A stretch of 64,000 nucleotides of DNA from Candidatus Melainabacteria bacterium (lineage in GTDB: Bacteria > Cyanobacteriota > Vampirovibrionia > Obscuribacterales > Obscuribacteraceae): contig RXJR01000028.1 of assembly GCA_003963305.1 (NCBI GenBank), forward strand, positions 186,001-250,000, read 5' to 3'. Below, one piece after another: positions 45,366-53,016 of this stretch; positions within the stretch are counted from its first letter, which is position 1; every line of letters starts with the position of its first letter. A model generated the notes under the pieces. That model made no database searches. It was not told the DNA's origin and saw nothing but the letters and a program-made list of their open reading frames with translations. A program made the position numbers and the translations under genes.

Positions 45366-45660
45366 ATACACCTCGCTGCCGCAGTTTGCACCGCCTTACG
45401 AAGCTCTGTGCGAACTGTCTCTATCTCAACGAGAGCATGACGAGGTACAAAACCCAAAGTTCCTCTAGATATTTCACCAGAGGCGAATGAGCGGGCAACA
45501 ATAGATTGTGAGTCTCATGGTGCTTGCGGCCAGGACTGTTTCAAAATAGATGTACAAAAAAGCAAGTCTCTCGAATGCCGTCCAGGTTGACACATTGCCG
45601 ACACAGCAAACGATTATGCTCGTACTCCCCAATGTTCAAGGGTAAGGTAGGAGCGAAACT
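45366..45660. other. intergenic region, divergent promoters expected
   Basis: 295 bp between the dehydrogenase start and the 45661 gene. No gene, hairpin or repeat stood out. It must supply promoters in both directions. Confidence 0.35.
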
Positions 45661-46083
45661 ATGCGTGAATTCGAACAAGCCCCGGGAAGCCCAGACACCA
45701 GTGACTCACTGATTGCCAGCGCTAAACTCATTTTCTCTCTCGATGATCCGGACATACGACGTATTGCAGCTACCAAATTCGGTCAACTTAACGGCTCGAG
45801 AAGTGACCTCCCTGAGATCCTGATAGCAGGGCAGGCACTTTCGCAGTCATCACACGAAAGTGCACCAGCCTGCGCTGGTAAATTGTCCAGTGAGCACGAT
45901 GAGCGACTGGCGAATAGTTTAGCGCAGGTGATTCTACTGGAAGACCCTAACCTGAGTGCGTCAATCGTTACAGATGCTTCGAACATCATTGCCTTCAAGT
46001 CAGAGGATCCTGGCTCAACATTGAAACGCACTAATCAGATAGCCAACTGTCTTCGCCAGTCTAGGATTGATCGCAGGTTCTAA
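45661..46083 (+). CDS. hypothetical cytoplasmic protein, 140 residues
   Basis: The start is ATG 45661, with AGGAG seven bases upstream. The protein is soluble, mixed helical, and has no signal or membrane segment. Residues 15-45 (DSLIASAKLIFSLDDPDIRRIAATKFGQL) resemble a HEAT-like helix pair, and LANSLAQVILLEDPNLSASIV later repeats the style, hinting at a small alpha-helical repeat protein. I recognise no family. Its stop abuts the next ATG with no gap, so the two genes are translated together. Confidence 0.6.
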   Translation: MREFEQAPGSPDTSDSLIASAKLIFSLDDPDIRRIAATKFGQLNGSRSDLPEILIAGQALSQSSHESAPACAGKLSSEHDERLANSLAQVILLEDPNLSASIVTDASNIIAFKSEDPGSTLKRTNQIANCLRQSRIDRRF

Positions 46084-46485
46084 ATGGTACAAGACACGGG
46101 CAAATCTATGAAAAACTGCGATTACGACTCACCGAACGATGAATTCAAAAACTTTAAGTCACCGACTGTACGCGGTCCGGCTTCTCTCTTCAAACACGCG
46201 CAGAGAACAGCAGTTAACATGGTCGCATTTGAGGAAAACATCATAATAGAGGTCGGGAGAATCTTGGGCCGACTCACCCTGATTTTTCTATTGTTTGACA
46301 TTGGGCAAAAATTCCTCAATGCACAGTGGGCGGGACTCTATAGCGCATCGGCGACTCTGCTGCTGGTTCTTGCTCTGTTACTATGGCGGAAAAAAAGATC
46401 GCTGCTTGAACGCAAAGCCAACAGATCTTCGTCTCAAATTGCTAAATGCGAAAATAATGATTTTTCCAGCCGAACTGGTCAATGA
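46084..46485 (+). CDS. small inner-membrane protein with two transmembrane helices
   Basis: 133 residues. Two hydrophobic helices (about 61-78, GRLTLIFLLFDIGQKFL, and 83-102, GLYSASATLLLVLALLLW) are followed by a basic loop (RKKRSLLERKANR), placing the C-terminus inside. The first 55 residues are polar. ATG 46084 follows directly on the upstream stop codon, so it is coupled with the 140-residue gene. Function unknown. Confidence 0.6.
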   Translation: MVQDTGKSMKNCDYDSPNDEFKNFKSPTVRGPASLFKHAQRTAVNMVAFEENIIIEVGRILGRLTLIFLLFDIGQKFLNAQWAGLYSASATLLLVLALLLWRKKRSLLERKANRSSSQIAKCENNDFSSRTGQ

Positions 46486-46826
46486 CCTTCGAACCCCAGC
46501 ACTATCGAAAAGCCCCTGAAACCTGAAACCGCTGCGTCTTTCGAAAGCGCGCTGAATTTTCGAGCATCTTGGCAATAAGCAAAGTGCTGGATCACATAGA
46601 AGAAACTCTGTCTAAAGAGACATCTGGTGGACTGGAGATAACTTTCAGTCCACCAGAATATCCATGAATCTTGCAAGAAATTTGAGATTCGGCAAGGCTC
46701 TAGAAGTCAGGTTGTCATGCACGGCATCACGAAAACATTACTGCTGAGTTGAGGTAAAATCACAATCTTCAATTAGGGCCTACTTGGGCGATCTACGCAA
46801 TGTCTCAAACTTCACTAGGAGAAACC
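46486..46826. other. intergenic region with two adjacent hairpins
   Basis: 341 bp without a gene. TGTCT/AGACA (46609-46622, 4-base loop) is directly followed by a perfect 12 bp stem TCTGGTGGACTG/CAGTCCACCAGA (46623-46634 with 46646-46657, 11-base loop). Neither is followed by a U-tract on the forward strand. They may end the transcript of the two small genes or mark a structured leader before the OmpA-family gene. Confidence 0.5.
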
Positions 46827-48350
46827 ATGAAACCGCACTGGAAGATGATTATTCTGCCTCTCGCCTGCCTGGCATCGACAAACTCGGTCTGTCATGCCCT
46901 GATCGAGAAACAGGAACCAGCGGTGAACGTGATTAAAGGTACAGTCGCTGCTATCGGTTACCACATGGGCGCTAACACGCGCATTGACCTGCACGGCTCG
47001 CGTCACGCGACTCAAGCAAGTGGCGAAGCCAGAGTCTCCGCAAGACCAAAAGGTACCGAGATCGATTTAAGGGTGTCTGATTTGCGCCCACCATCCACAC
47101 TGGGAGGACAGTTCCTGACCTATGTGGCATGGACCGTTACACCAGATGGCACAACGAAAAATCTTGGAGAAATCCAAATCAATCAAAACGGATCGGGCAG
47201 ATTGGAAGCCCGTACCCTGTCGCCAACTTTCGCTCTCATCGTCACAGCTGAACCTTATTTCGCCGTGCGCATGCCTAGCGAATTGGTCGTTCTCAAGAAC
47301 GTAACAAACAATAGAACGAGAGGACAGATTTTCCCGAACAACAGTTACAAGCTGATGAAGGTAAGCGAATACTCAAGGTCTGGCAATCCTCTTTCCCTGA
47401 TACCGGACTTGAAGAAAGCACCTCTGGAAGTTTATCAAGCCCGCAACGCAATTGAGATAGCAAGATTGAGAGGTGCCGAACAGCGCTCTCAACGAATTTT
47501 TGCTGAGGCTAATGCAGCTCTTCAGCGCATGGAAAACTCACTTAAACAGAACTCGGGTAGGAATCAACTGATATCGGATGCTCGCCAGACCATCCAGCTT
47601 GCCGAAGATGCTCGCGCTCTTGCAGTGCAACACGAAGAGCTGGAACGCATCGAGTCCGAGAAACAAGCAGCTGCTGCTGCCGCTGCCGCCAAAGCCAAAG
47701 CTGAGGCAGACAGAAGAGCCGCTGTGGAAGCCAGGCACCAGGCCGAGCTAGCAGCCGTTCGTGAAGCTCAGATCGCAGCAGTGGCTGCAGCACATGCTGC
47801 GGAGCAGCGAGCTCAGGCACAAGCGGCAGCAGCGGCGGCGGCTGCGGAGCAAGCGGCTTTGCAGGCGAAGGCCGATGCCGCAAAGGAAGAAGCAGCCAGA
47901 GCACATGCTGCTACTATCGCGCTGCGAGCGCAATTACTGCAGCAACTGAACTCGGTTCTTCAGACAACAGATACACCACGCGGTCTGGTAGTGCAGATGG
48001 CTGATGTGCTGTTTGACATTGGCAAATTTACCTTGAGCAAAGATGCACAGCTGAAGTTAGCCAGGCTCTCGGGAATCATTCTCGCTCACCCGGGATTGAA
48101 CTTGACTATCGAAGGACATACCGACAACACTGGCAGCGACGCTCTCAACATGACTCTGTCTGATCAGAGAGCTTCTACCGTGCGACAATTCTTAATTTCG
48201 CAGGGTCTATCGGCAAACGCGATTTCGTCTAAGGGCTTCGGATTATCGAAACCGATAGCAGACAACAGCACTGCCGACGGACGCAGGCAAAATCGTCGCG
48301 TCGAAATCATTGTCAGCGGACAAGCGATAGGCGCAGATATCGCTAAGTAG
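46827..48350 (+). CDS. OmpA-family outer-membrane protein with Ala-rich coiled coil
   Basis: 507 residues from ATG 46827 (AGGAG five bases upstream; the frame opens at 46800). A signal peptide ends near CHA (about residue 24). Residues about 25-185 are a beta-rich region of unknown type. About 205-375 is a long Ala/Glu/Lys/Arg-rich coiled coil. About 385-507 is an OmpA-like peptidoglycan-binding domain (VLFDIGKFTLSKDAQLKLARL, IEGHTDNTGSD, QRASTVRQFLISQG, GRRQNRRVEI), with the Asp and Arg that hold diaminopimelate. It should span the periplasm and tie an outer-membrane or surface part to the wall, which supports a diderm envelope. Nothing indicates a beta-barrel, so the N-terminal region may lie in the periplasm. 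Confidence 0.9.
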   Translation: MKPHWKMIILPLACLASTNSVCHALIEKQEPAVNVIKGTVAAIGYHMGANTRIDLHGSRHATQASGEARVSARPKGTEIDLRVSDLRPPSTLGGQFLTYVAWTVTPDGTTKNLGEIQINQNGSGRLEARTLSPTFALIVTAEPYFAVRMPSELVVLKNVTNNRTRGQIFPNNSYKLMKVSEYSRSGNPLSLIPDLKKAPLEVYQARNAIEIARLRGAEQRSQRIFAEANAALQRMENSLKQNSGRNQLISDARQTIQLAEDARALAVQHEELERIESEKQAAAAAAAAKAKAEADRRAAVEARHQAELAAVREAQIAAVAAAHAAEQRAQAQAAAAAAAAEQAALQAKADAAKEEAARAHAATIALRAQLLQQLNSVLQTTDTPRGLVVQMADVLFDIGKFTLSKDAQLKLARLSGIILAHPGLNLTIEGHTDNTGSDALNMTLSDQRASTVRQFLISQGLSANAISSKGFGLSKPIADNSTADGRRQNRRVEIIVSGQAIGADIAK

Positions 48351-48363
48351 GAGACAACAGTCC

Positions 48364-48852
48364 CTAGCGGTGTAGAGTTAACCACCGGTACGTACGTGTT
48401 ACAACGTGAGGAGCAGGGCGTCGCGACGCTTTCGCAACCTTTGCGGGTCGATTGGAATTATCAGGTGGTGACGCAGGCAATGTCATGCTTGGGCTACCAA
48501 CCATACCAGGCTTGTTGCCCGCTACATTTCTGTCACCAGTGTTGTTTTGTGCTGCCGGCACCATAGATCCGGGTTTACTGTGGGTCAGAGGACCACCAGC
48601 TGATTCAATCCGTGCCTGTGAAAAGTTCTCCGTACCTGCATGACTGTTCTGTTGATTAGCCGCCTGCGAATTATTCGAGGAATTCGCATGGGAATTATTT
48701 TCACTGGTAGATTGAGTGTCATTCATCGATCCAGCCATCGAGCCAGCTTGGAAGCCTGCCATACTTTCGGCCCATGCCGGCATCATTGATACGACACTGA
48801 TTGTGGCGAAAGATGTGACCGCCATAAACCGTCTTTCTCTCTGCTTCATCAT
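48364..48852 (-). CDS. small secreted Asn/Ser-rich protein
   Basis: 162 residues from ATG 48852 with an excellent GGAGGAG seven bases upstream. A signal peptide ends near AWA (about residue 28). The mature part is unusual: tandem AGS(M) units (AGFQAGSMAGSMNDTQS), then an Asn/Ser/Gln/His-rich stretch (NNSHANSSNNSQAANQQNSH), a Pro/Met/Ser part, and a basic tail rich in Arg and Pro. It is probably unfolded or adhesive and lies outside the cytoplasm. The promoter region contains tandem repeats (48913-48974). It converges on the OmpA-family gene 13 bp away. No family known. Confidence 0.7.
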   Translation of the reverse strand: MMKQRERRFMAVTSFATISVVSMMPAWAESMAGFQAGSMAGSMNDTQSTSENNSHANSSNNSQAANQQNSHAGTENFSQARIESAGGPLTHSKPGSMVPAAQNNTGDRNVAGNKPGMVGSPSMTLPASPPDNSNRPAKVAKASRRPAPHVVTRTYRWLTLHR

Positions 48853-48912
48853 AATTCTTCTCCTCCGTTTAGCTATCGGACAGCCAAATAGAGAGAACGG
48901 TTCCCGTTATCT

Positions 48913-48974
48913 ACAACAGTCGACAACAGTCGAATCTCAGCAGTGACGACAGAACCAACCAACCAACCAACCAA
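48913..48974. repeat. tandem repeats upstream of the Asn/Ser-rich secreted protein gene
   Basis: ACAACAGTCG occurs twice head-to-tail at 48913-48932, and the tetranucleotide AACC occurs five times at 48953-48972. Both lie 60-120 bp upstream of the gene that starts at 48852 on the reverse strand. Short repeats of this kind can change copy number by slippage and alter promoter spacing. Confidence 0.7.
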
Positions 48975-49074
48975 AAACCCACCACCAATATCCAGGCAAT
49001 AGACTTTTGTGATCAGTATTTTCATTGAACCAACATATCAGCGACTATCAGCTCAACGTTTAAGACGCGTTCGA

Positions 49075-50271
49075 CTACTTTGCGGTTGGTAAAAAATTCG
49101 AAGGCGCCGAATTTACTGGTACTGTATGCAGTGGCGTACCGGCAGTAACATTTCTCAGAACCACCGCTGCAAGGGCGACCGCAATCAACAAACCAATTGT
49201 GAGTCCAACCTTGATGCCGCGTTTTTCCTCGCGAACTACGATCGCTTTCAATGGAAGTTTTTGAGATGTCGCATATGTTGCCTTAGAGACACGCGGCCCG
49301 TCATCGGCCAGGGCACTTTCCAAATCCCTGGCCAATTCACGCATAGATTGCGGGCGATCCGACTTTTTCTTCTGAAGAGCTTTAAAAACGACAGCTTCAA
49401 GCGACCCTGGCAAAGTGAGATCAGGTCTCTTTGCAGAAAAAGCCATTGGTGCAGTTTGAACTTGCATTTCAACCGTTTCTTGCAGTGTTCGACCAATAAA
49501 AGGAACTTTACCCATCAGAGTTTCGTAAAGCACAACGCCCAGAGAATAGATGTCTGATCTTCCGTCCAGTTCCCGACCCAAACACTGTTCCGGACTCATA
49601 TACAGAGGACTACCGAGAACTTCACCCTCTTGCTCTATCTGAGTTTCATCAATGTCTCCTTCGGGCATCAGCAACTTTGCAATACCAAAATCAACAAGCT
49701 TCACATAATCCTTCTCGTCTCCAACTTCGGTCAACAAAATATTGCCAGGCTTCAGATCTCGATGAATAACACCCTGCTGATGCGCATGATCCAACGCATC
49801 ACACACTTGTTTGATAATGTGCACCGTTCTCACTGGAGTCAGAGATCGTCTCTCATGAACGATTTTCGCAAGCGACTTGCCATCAATAATCTCCATTACC
49901 ATGAACAAATAACCATCGACAGTAGAGCCGTAATCGTGCATGGCAACAATGTTAGGATGTGACAAACGAGTGGTGGCAACAGCTTCGTGCTTAAATCGCC
50001 TCGCTGCAATTTCATCATGCATATACTGCTGGCGCAGAATTTTTACAGCAACTGCTTCCTTCGTCGTGGTATTCACAGCACGGTAGACAACACCCATGCC
50101 TCCTTCACCGATAATACTTTCAACAAGAAAGCGGTCCGCAATTGTGCGGCCGACAAACGGGTCCGCATTTTGCTCTCCACAGTTTGGACAAACTTTCAGA
50201 TTGACAAAATAACTTTTCTTGCATTTCGTGCAAGATTTACGGTCAACCTTCTGCGATTTTTCGTCAGGCAA
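49075..50271 (-). CDS. zinc-ribbon Ser/Thr protein kinase (PknB type) with C-terminal membrane anchor
   Basis: 398 residues. A zinc ribbon opens the protein (C14, C17, C28, C31), then a complete Hanks kinase domain follows at about 48-310: IGEGGMGVVY glycine loop, K77, HRDLKPGN (D172), DFG (D194) and SPEQ. A single membrane helix (about 353-372) leads to a short extracytoplasmic tail of about 25 residues. All catalytic residues are standard, unlike the kinase pair at 1.8-5.6 kb. The start is uncertain: TTG 50271 is used, and no ATG or clear ribosome binding site exists nearby. It is likely a regulatory kinase; the substrate is unknown. Confidence 0.9.
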   Translation of the reverse strand: MPDEKSQKVDRKSCTKCKKSYFVNLKVCPNCGEQNADPFVGRTIADRFLVESIIGEGGMGVVYRAVNTTTKEAVAVKILRQQYMHDEIAARRFKHEAVATTRLSHPNIVAMHDYGSTVDGYLFMVMEIIDGKSLAKIVHERRSLTPVRTVHIIKQVCDALDHAHQQGVIHRDLKPGNILLTEVGDEKDYVKLVDFGIAKLLMPEGDIDETQIEQEGEVLGSPLYMSPEQCLGRELDGRSDIYSLGVVLYETLMGKVPFIGRTLQETVEMQVQTAPMAFSAKRPDLTLPGSLEAVVFKALQKKKSDRPQSMRELARDLESALADDGPRVSKATYATSQKLPLKAIVVREEKRGIKVGLTIGLLIAVALAAVVLRNVTAGTPLHTVPVNSAPSNFLPTAK

Positions 50272-50530
50272 TGTCGGAACCGATTCGAATGCGCCAATAA
50301 ATGAACTCTTCAGCTAAATATTAGTCTAGCACTGCAGCCGGCCCGACATTACCTTTGCAACCAGCTTCAGCATTAGGGCTGTGACGGATTCGCAGCAATG
50401 TTCCACGCTCTAATGTTCAAGTCGATCAAGGACTGTAACCGGAGTTAAGGCGCAATATGGGTTGAGGTTTCAGCTCGAATTACCTCTCAGGCGCTAAACT
50501 ATAACAGTGCATCAAACTCGGATTTATTGA

Positions 50531-52114
50531 ATGAATTCACTGGAAAAATTTTACTACTCAGCGATCCTCTTAGCTGCCCTTGCCATGCCTTGTTCGCTAG
50601 AGGCTAACGGCAGTAATCCCCCTGCAAGTTTGACATGGAGACAAGTTTATTCCCAGGCGCAAGAAAAGCTCGATCAGCAGAAATTCAGTGAAGCAGAAAG
50701 GCTCTTGCGCCAGGCCCTGGACACGATGCCGAACGACAACGCCCATGAAGAATATCGCTCACAGCTTTATCTAAAACTAGCTAATACATTAACTCTCAGC
50801 GATCAAACTAACGAAGCGCAAAATTACTATCGAAAGTTGCTGGACCTCGAAACACAACACCACGGCAGTGACAGCGTCCACATTGTTCCCGCACTTCTGG
50901 CTCTTGGATCAATTCAGGAGGCGGAAGGAAATCATACTCTCGCGATGCAGTATTATCGTCGCGCACTTCAAATCAACGAACGCAATTATGGTCCGTATAG
51001 CCCCGCTGTGGCAGACAATTTACATCGCATAGGTCGAGCTGGATGGCACAACGGCGACAGAACACAATCAGCAGTGGATTACAAACAATCGCTAAATATT
51101 CTGCTACAACAGCCGACACTGACGGCAAGCGATCAACTCTTGCGCGTCATGAATGATTATTCCGACAAACTAAAAGGTAATGACAATTCTAGTCGAGACC
51201 TGCTTCTCGACTTCAAGAAGGAAATACAAAGTAAATCAACACCGATTACATCGATACCGGTCACATCAGTACCAGTTTCATCAACTCCGTCTCCAACATC
51301 AGCACCGGTTGTTCCAACTCAGGCTACAATACCCACGCCATCGAATGGTGCATCACAAAGCGCAAGCAGCTCCGGAAGTGCGCAGACGTCCTTCACCGAT
51401 CAGGATCGATTGAGATTGAATGCCGTCAAAGAGCAGCAAACGGAGACGGATCCGGGCGTGACTCTTCGTGGAATCGCTGCGCCATATTCCAATCAGACTT
51501 TAGACCCAGCCTACAAGATCGTAAATTCGAGTCTCAGCAATCAGGTAAGGTACGGTCAAAGCGCCGATAACCTGGAGCGCAGCATCGCCGCAGATGTCGA
51601 CGCACTCGGTCCCAACCATCCAACCGTAGCAAACGATTTGACCAGCCTGGCGCAGATTAGAATCGCCGAGGGCAAGTACTCTGAGGCTAGAAACTTGCTG
51701 AACAGAGCGCTTCCCATTTACGAAAAAGTGTATGGGGTGAACAACAACCTGACCATTTCGGCGTTAGCATCACTCGCCTTTGTCGAAGGACAAACAGGAA
51801 ATGTCGAAACAGCCATAGGAATGTACAAAAGAGCACTGGCAGCCGGACAGTCTGTGCTCGGTCCCAACAGTCTGGAGACTGCCCGCATATTGAACGAGAT
51901 GGCACACCTGTATTACGCACAGGGCAAACTGAACGAAGCACGCACTTACTATGAATGGGCTGTAGCCAGCACAGAAGCTGCAGTCGGCGAACATGACTCA
52001 TTGCTTGCGGCTTGCCTCCGCGATTATGCACAGGTCTTACGTACTATGGGCAAAGACGATGAGGCAAGCAGTGCCGAGCTAAAAGCCAGTCGTGTCGTAG
52101 CGACTGTACAATAA
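50531..52114 (+). CDS. secreted TPR protein (paralogue of 60078-61712)
   Basis: 527 residues. A signal peptide ends near SLEA (about residue 25). TPR repeats occupy about 38-215 (the stretch SQAQEKLDQQKFSEAERLLR and others). A Pro/Ser/Thr-rich linker follows at about 238-290, and a second TPR block lies at about 348-515 with the kinesin-light-chain-like sequence LGPNHPTVANDLTSLAQIRI. The architecture and the LGPNHP block are shared with the TPR protein at 60078-61712, so the two are paralogues. ATG 50531 has only a weak upstream signal. Such exported TPR proteins usually scaffold envelope complexes. Confidence 0.87.
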   Translation: MNSLEKFYYSAILLAALAMPCSLEANGSNPPASLTWRQVYSQAQEKLDQQKFSEAERLLRQALDTMPNDNAHEEYRSQLYLKLANTLTLSDQTNEAQNYYRKLLDLETQHHGSDSVHIVPALLALGSIQEAEGNHTLAMQYYRRALQINERNYGPYSPAVADNLHRIGRAGWHNGDRTQSAVDYKQSLNILLQQPTLTASDQLLRVMNDYSDKLKGNDNSSRDLLLDFKKEIQSKSTPITSIPVTSVPVSSTPSPTSAPVVPTQATIPTPSNGASQSASSSGSAQTSFTDQDRLRLNAVKEQQTETDPGVTLRGIAAPYSNQTLDPAYKIVNSSLSNQVRYGQSADNLERSIAADVDALGPNHPTVANDLTSLAQIRIAEGKYSEARNLLNRALPIYEKVYGVNNNLTISALASLAFVEGQTGNVETAIGMYKRALAAGQSVLGPNSLETARILNEMAHLYYAQGKLNEARTYYEWAVASTEAAVGEHDSLLAACLRDYAQVLRTMGKDDEASSAELKASRVVATVQ

Positions 52115-52215
52115 GAAGTTAAGTTTACAGGCAACCTTCACCTAATATGGTGGCAAGGGCAACCTACAAGTAGCGTGGCAGAAAGGCAAATTTTGGCGGC
52201 ACAAAATCTAGAAGG

Positions 52216-52533
52216 CTAGGTGAGCACTTCGAGCCCGTGTTTTTTAGCTACGCATAGAAGTTTCAGAGCGGCTCCGGTCGGCTTGGTCGCGCCAGTTTCC
52301 CATTTTTCTACCGTGCTTTCACTTGTGTTGAGATAACGAGCGAAGACGGGCTGGCTCAAATGGAAGCTATTGCGCAATGCCTTGATCTGCTTTGGTCCTA
52401 ATTTTTCAGGCACTTCAAGACAGCTTTCATCAAAGCGGCGCATGGTCTCTTTGGATACAACTCCAATTTTGTGCAAGCCAGAAACATGGCTGTGAATTGC
52501 TTCGAAAGCATCGCTTTTAAACTTTTTTGCCAT
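52216..52533 (-). CDS. higA: HigA-type antitoxin, XRE-family helix-turn-helix
   Basis: 105 residues. The C-terminal half is a Cro/C1-type helix-turn-helix (LGPKQIKALRNSFHLSQPVFA, YLNTSESTVEKWETGATKPT, then AALKLLCVAKKHG). The N-terminal 40 residues presumably wrap the toxin. GGAG lies seven bases before ATG 52533, inside the toxin gene, which it overlaps by 17 bp. Toxin-first order is typical for higBA. The protein should neutralise the toxin and, with it, repress the promoter that lies before the toxin gene. Confidence 0.9.
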   Translation of the reverse strand: MAKKFKSDAFEAIHSHVSGLHKIGVVSKETMRRFDESCLEVPEKLGPKQIKALRNSFHLSQPVFARYLNTSESTVEKWETGATKPTGAALKLLCVAKKHGLEVLT

Positions 52534-52894
52534 GACATATCTCCACTAAAATGCCGGTTGTCTTTTCCAGTTCAATGTCTTCGTCTGTGATATTTGTATA
52601 GATGTCGGCCAGTTCTCGAAAAACTTTTAGCTCTTCTTGAGTGATGTTTTCACGATCTTTTTTTGCAAACAAGTAAGAATAGATCCAGTATTTACCGCCT
52701 TTTGCAACAATTATGCTGCGGTACAAGTTCTTTTGCAGACGCTTTTTGAAAACCCCTCCGCCCAGGTCGTCGCACTGCCCGATCCGCACTTGAGCAATTG
52801 CCTTGCATAAATCAGCATCGGATATATTGGCTTTTTTGGCAGCCTTCGCGAACCATTCCGTTTTGAAAGTCCGGGGCGCGGCTGCTTCATTCAT
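52517..52894 (-). CDS. higB: RelE/HigB-type toxin
   Basis: 125 residues. The RelE-fold pattern is seen in LGGGVFKKRL, SIIVAKGGKYWIYSYLFAKKDR and the final helix NITQEELKVFRELADIYTN. Members cut mRNA at the ribosome and slow growth. ATG 52894 is the only methionine codon in the frame. No ribosome binding site precedes it, and the predicted transcription start falls on or beside the ATG, so the message may be leaderless. It is paired with the overlapping antitoxin gene. Cleavage activity is inferred from the family. Confidence 0.88.
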   Translation of the reverse strand: MNEAAAPRTFKTEWFAKAAKKANISDADLCKAIAQVRIGQCDDLGGGVFKKRLQKNLYRSIIVAKGGKYWIYSYLFAKKDRENITQEELKVFRELADIYTNITDEDIELEKTTGILVEICHGKKV

Positions 52895-52900
52895 TGAATA

Positions 52901-52929
52901 AATGTAGCAGGGAATGCTACCCTTGTCAA
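52901..52929 (-). promoter_or_regulatory. higBA promoter with palindromic operator
   Basis: On the reverse strand TTGACA (52929-52924) is separated by 17 bases from TACATT (52906-52901), a -35/-10 pair with the ideal spacing. The palindrome GTAGCA/TGCTAC (52920-52915 and 52909-52904, 5-base spacer) overlaps the spacer and the -10 element, as expected for a site bound by the antitoxin. Transcription would begin near 52894-52895, at the toxin start codon. Confidence 0.75.
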
Positions 52930-53016
52930 GCCGTAAAACTAATGAAACGCCCGCAGGTTGCGGGGTTTAAAGCAAATTGAGGGTGATCGGGGGGGGACTG
53001 GCTGGAAGTGTCGCGA

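Noticed and set aside
47542-47904. 120-residue reverse-strand frame, Leu/Gln/Arg-rich
   Set aside because: It is the shadow of the Ala/Glu-rich coiled coil of the OmpA-family gene; GC-rich alanine codons give few stops on the other strand.
51220-51420. Pro/Ser/Thr-rich repetitive DNA considered as a tandem repeat locus
   Set aside because: The repeats are imperfect and in frame, and they encode the linker of the secreted TPR protein; a low-complexity linker explains them.
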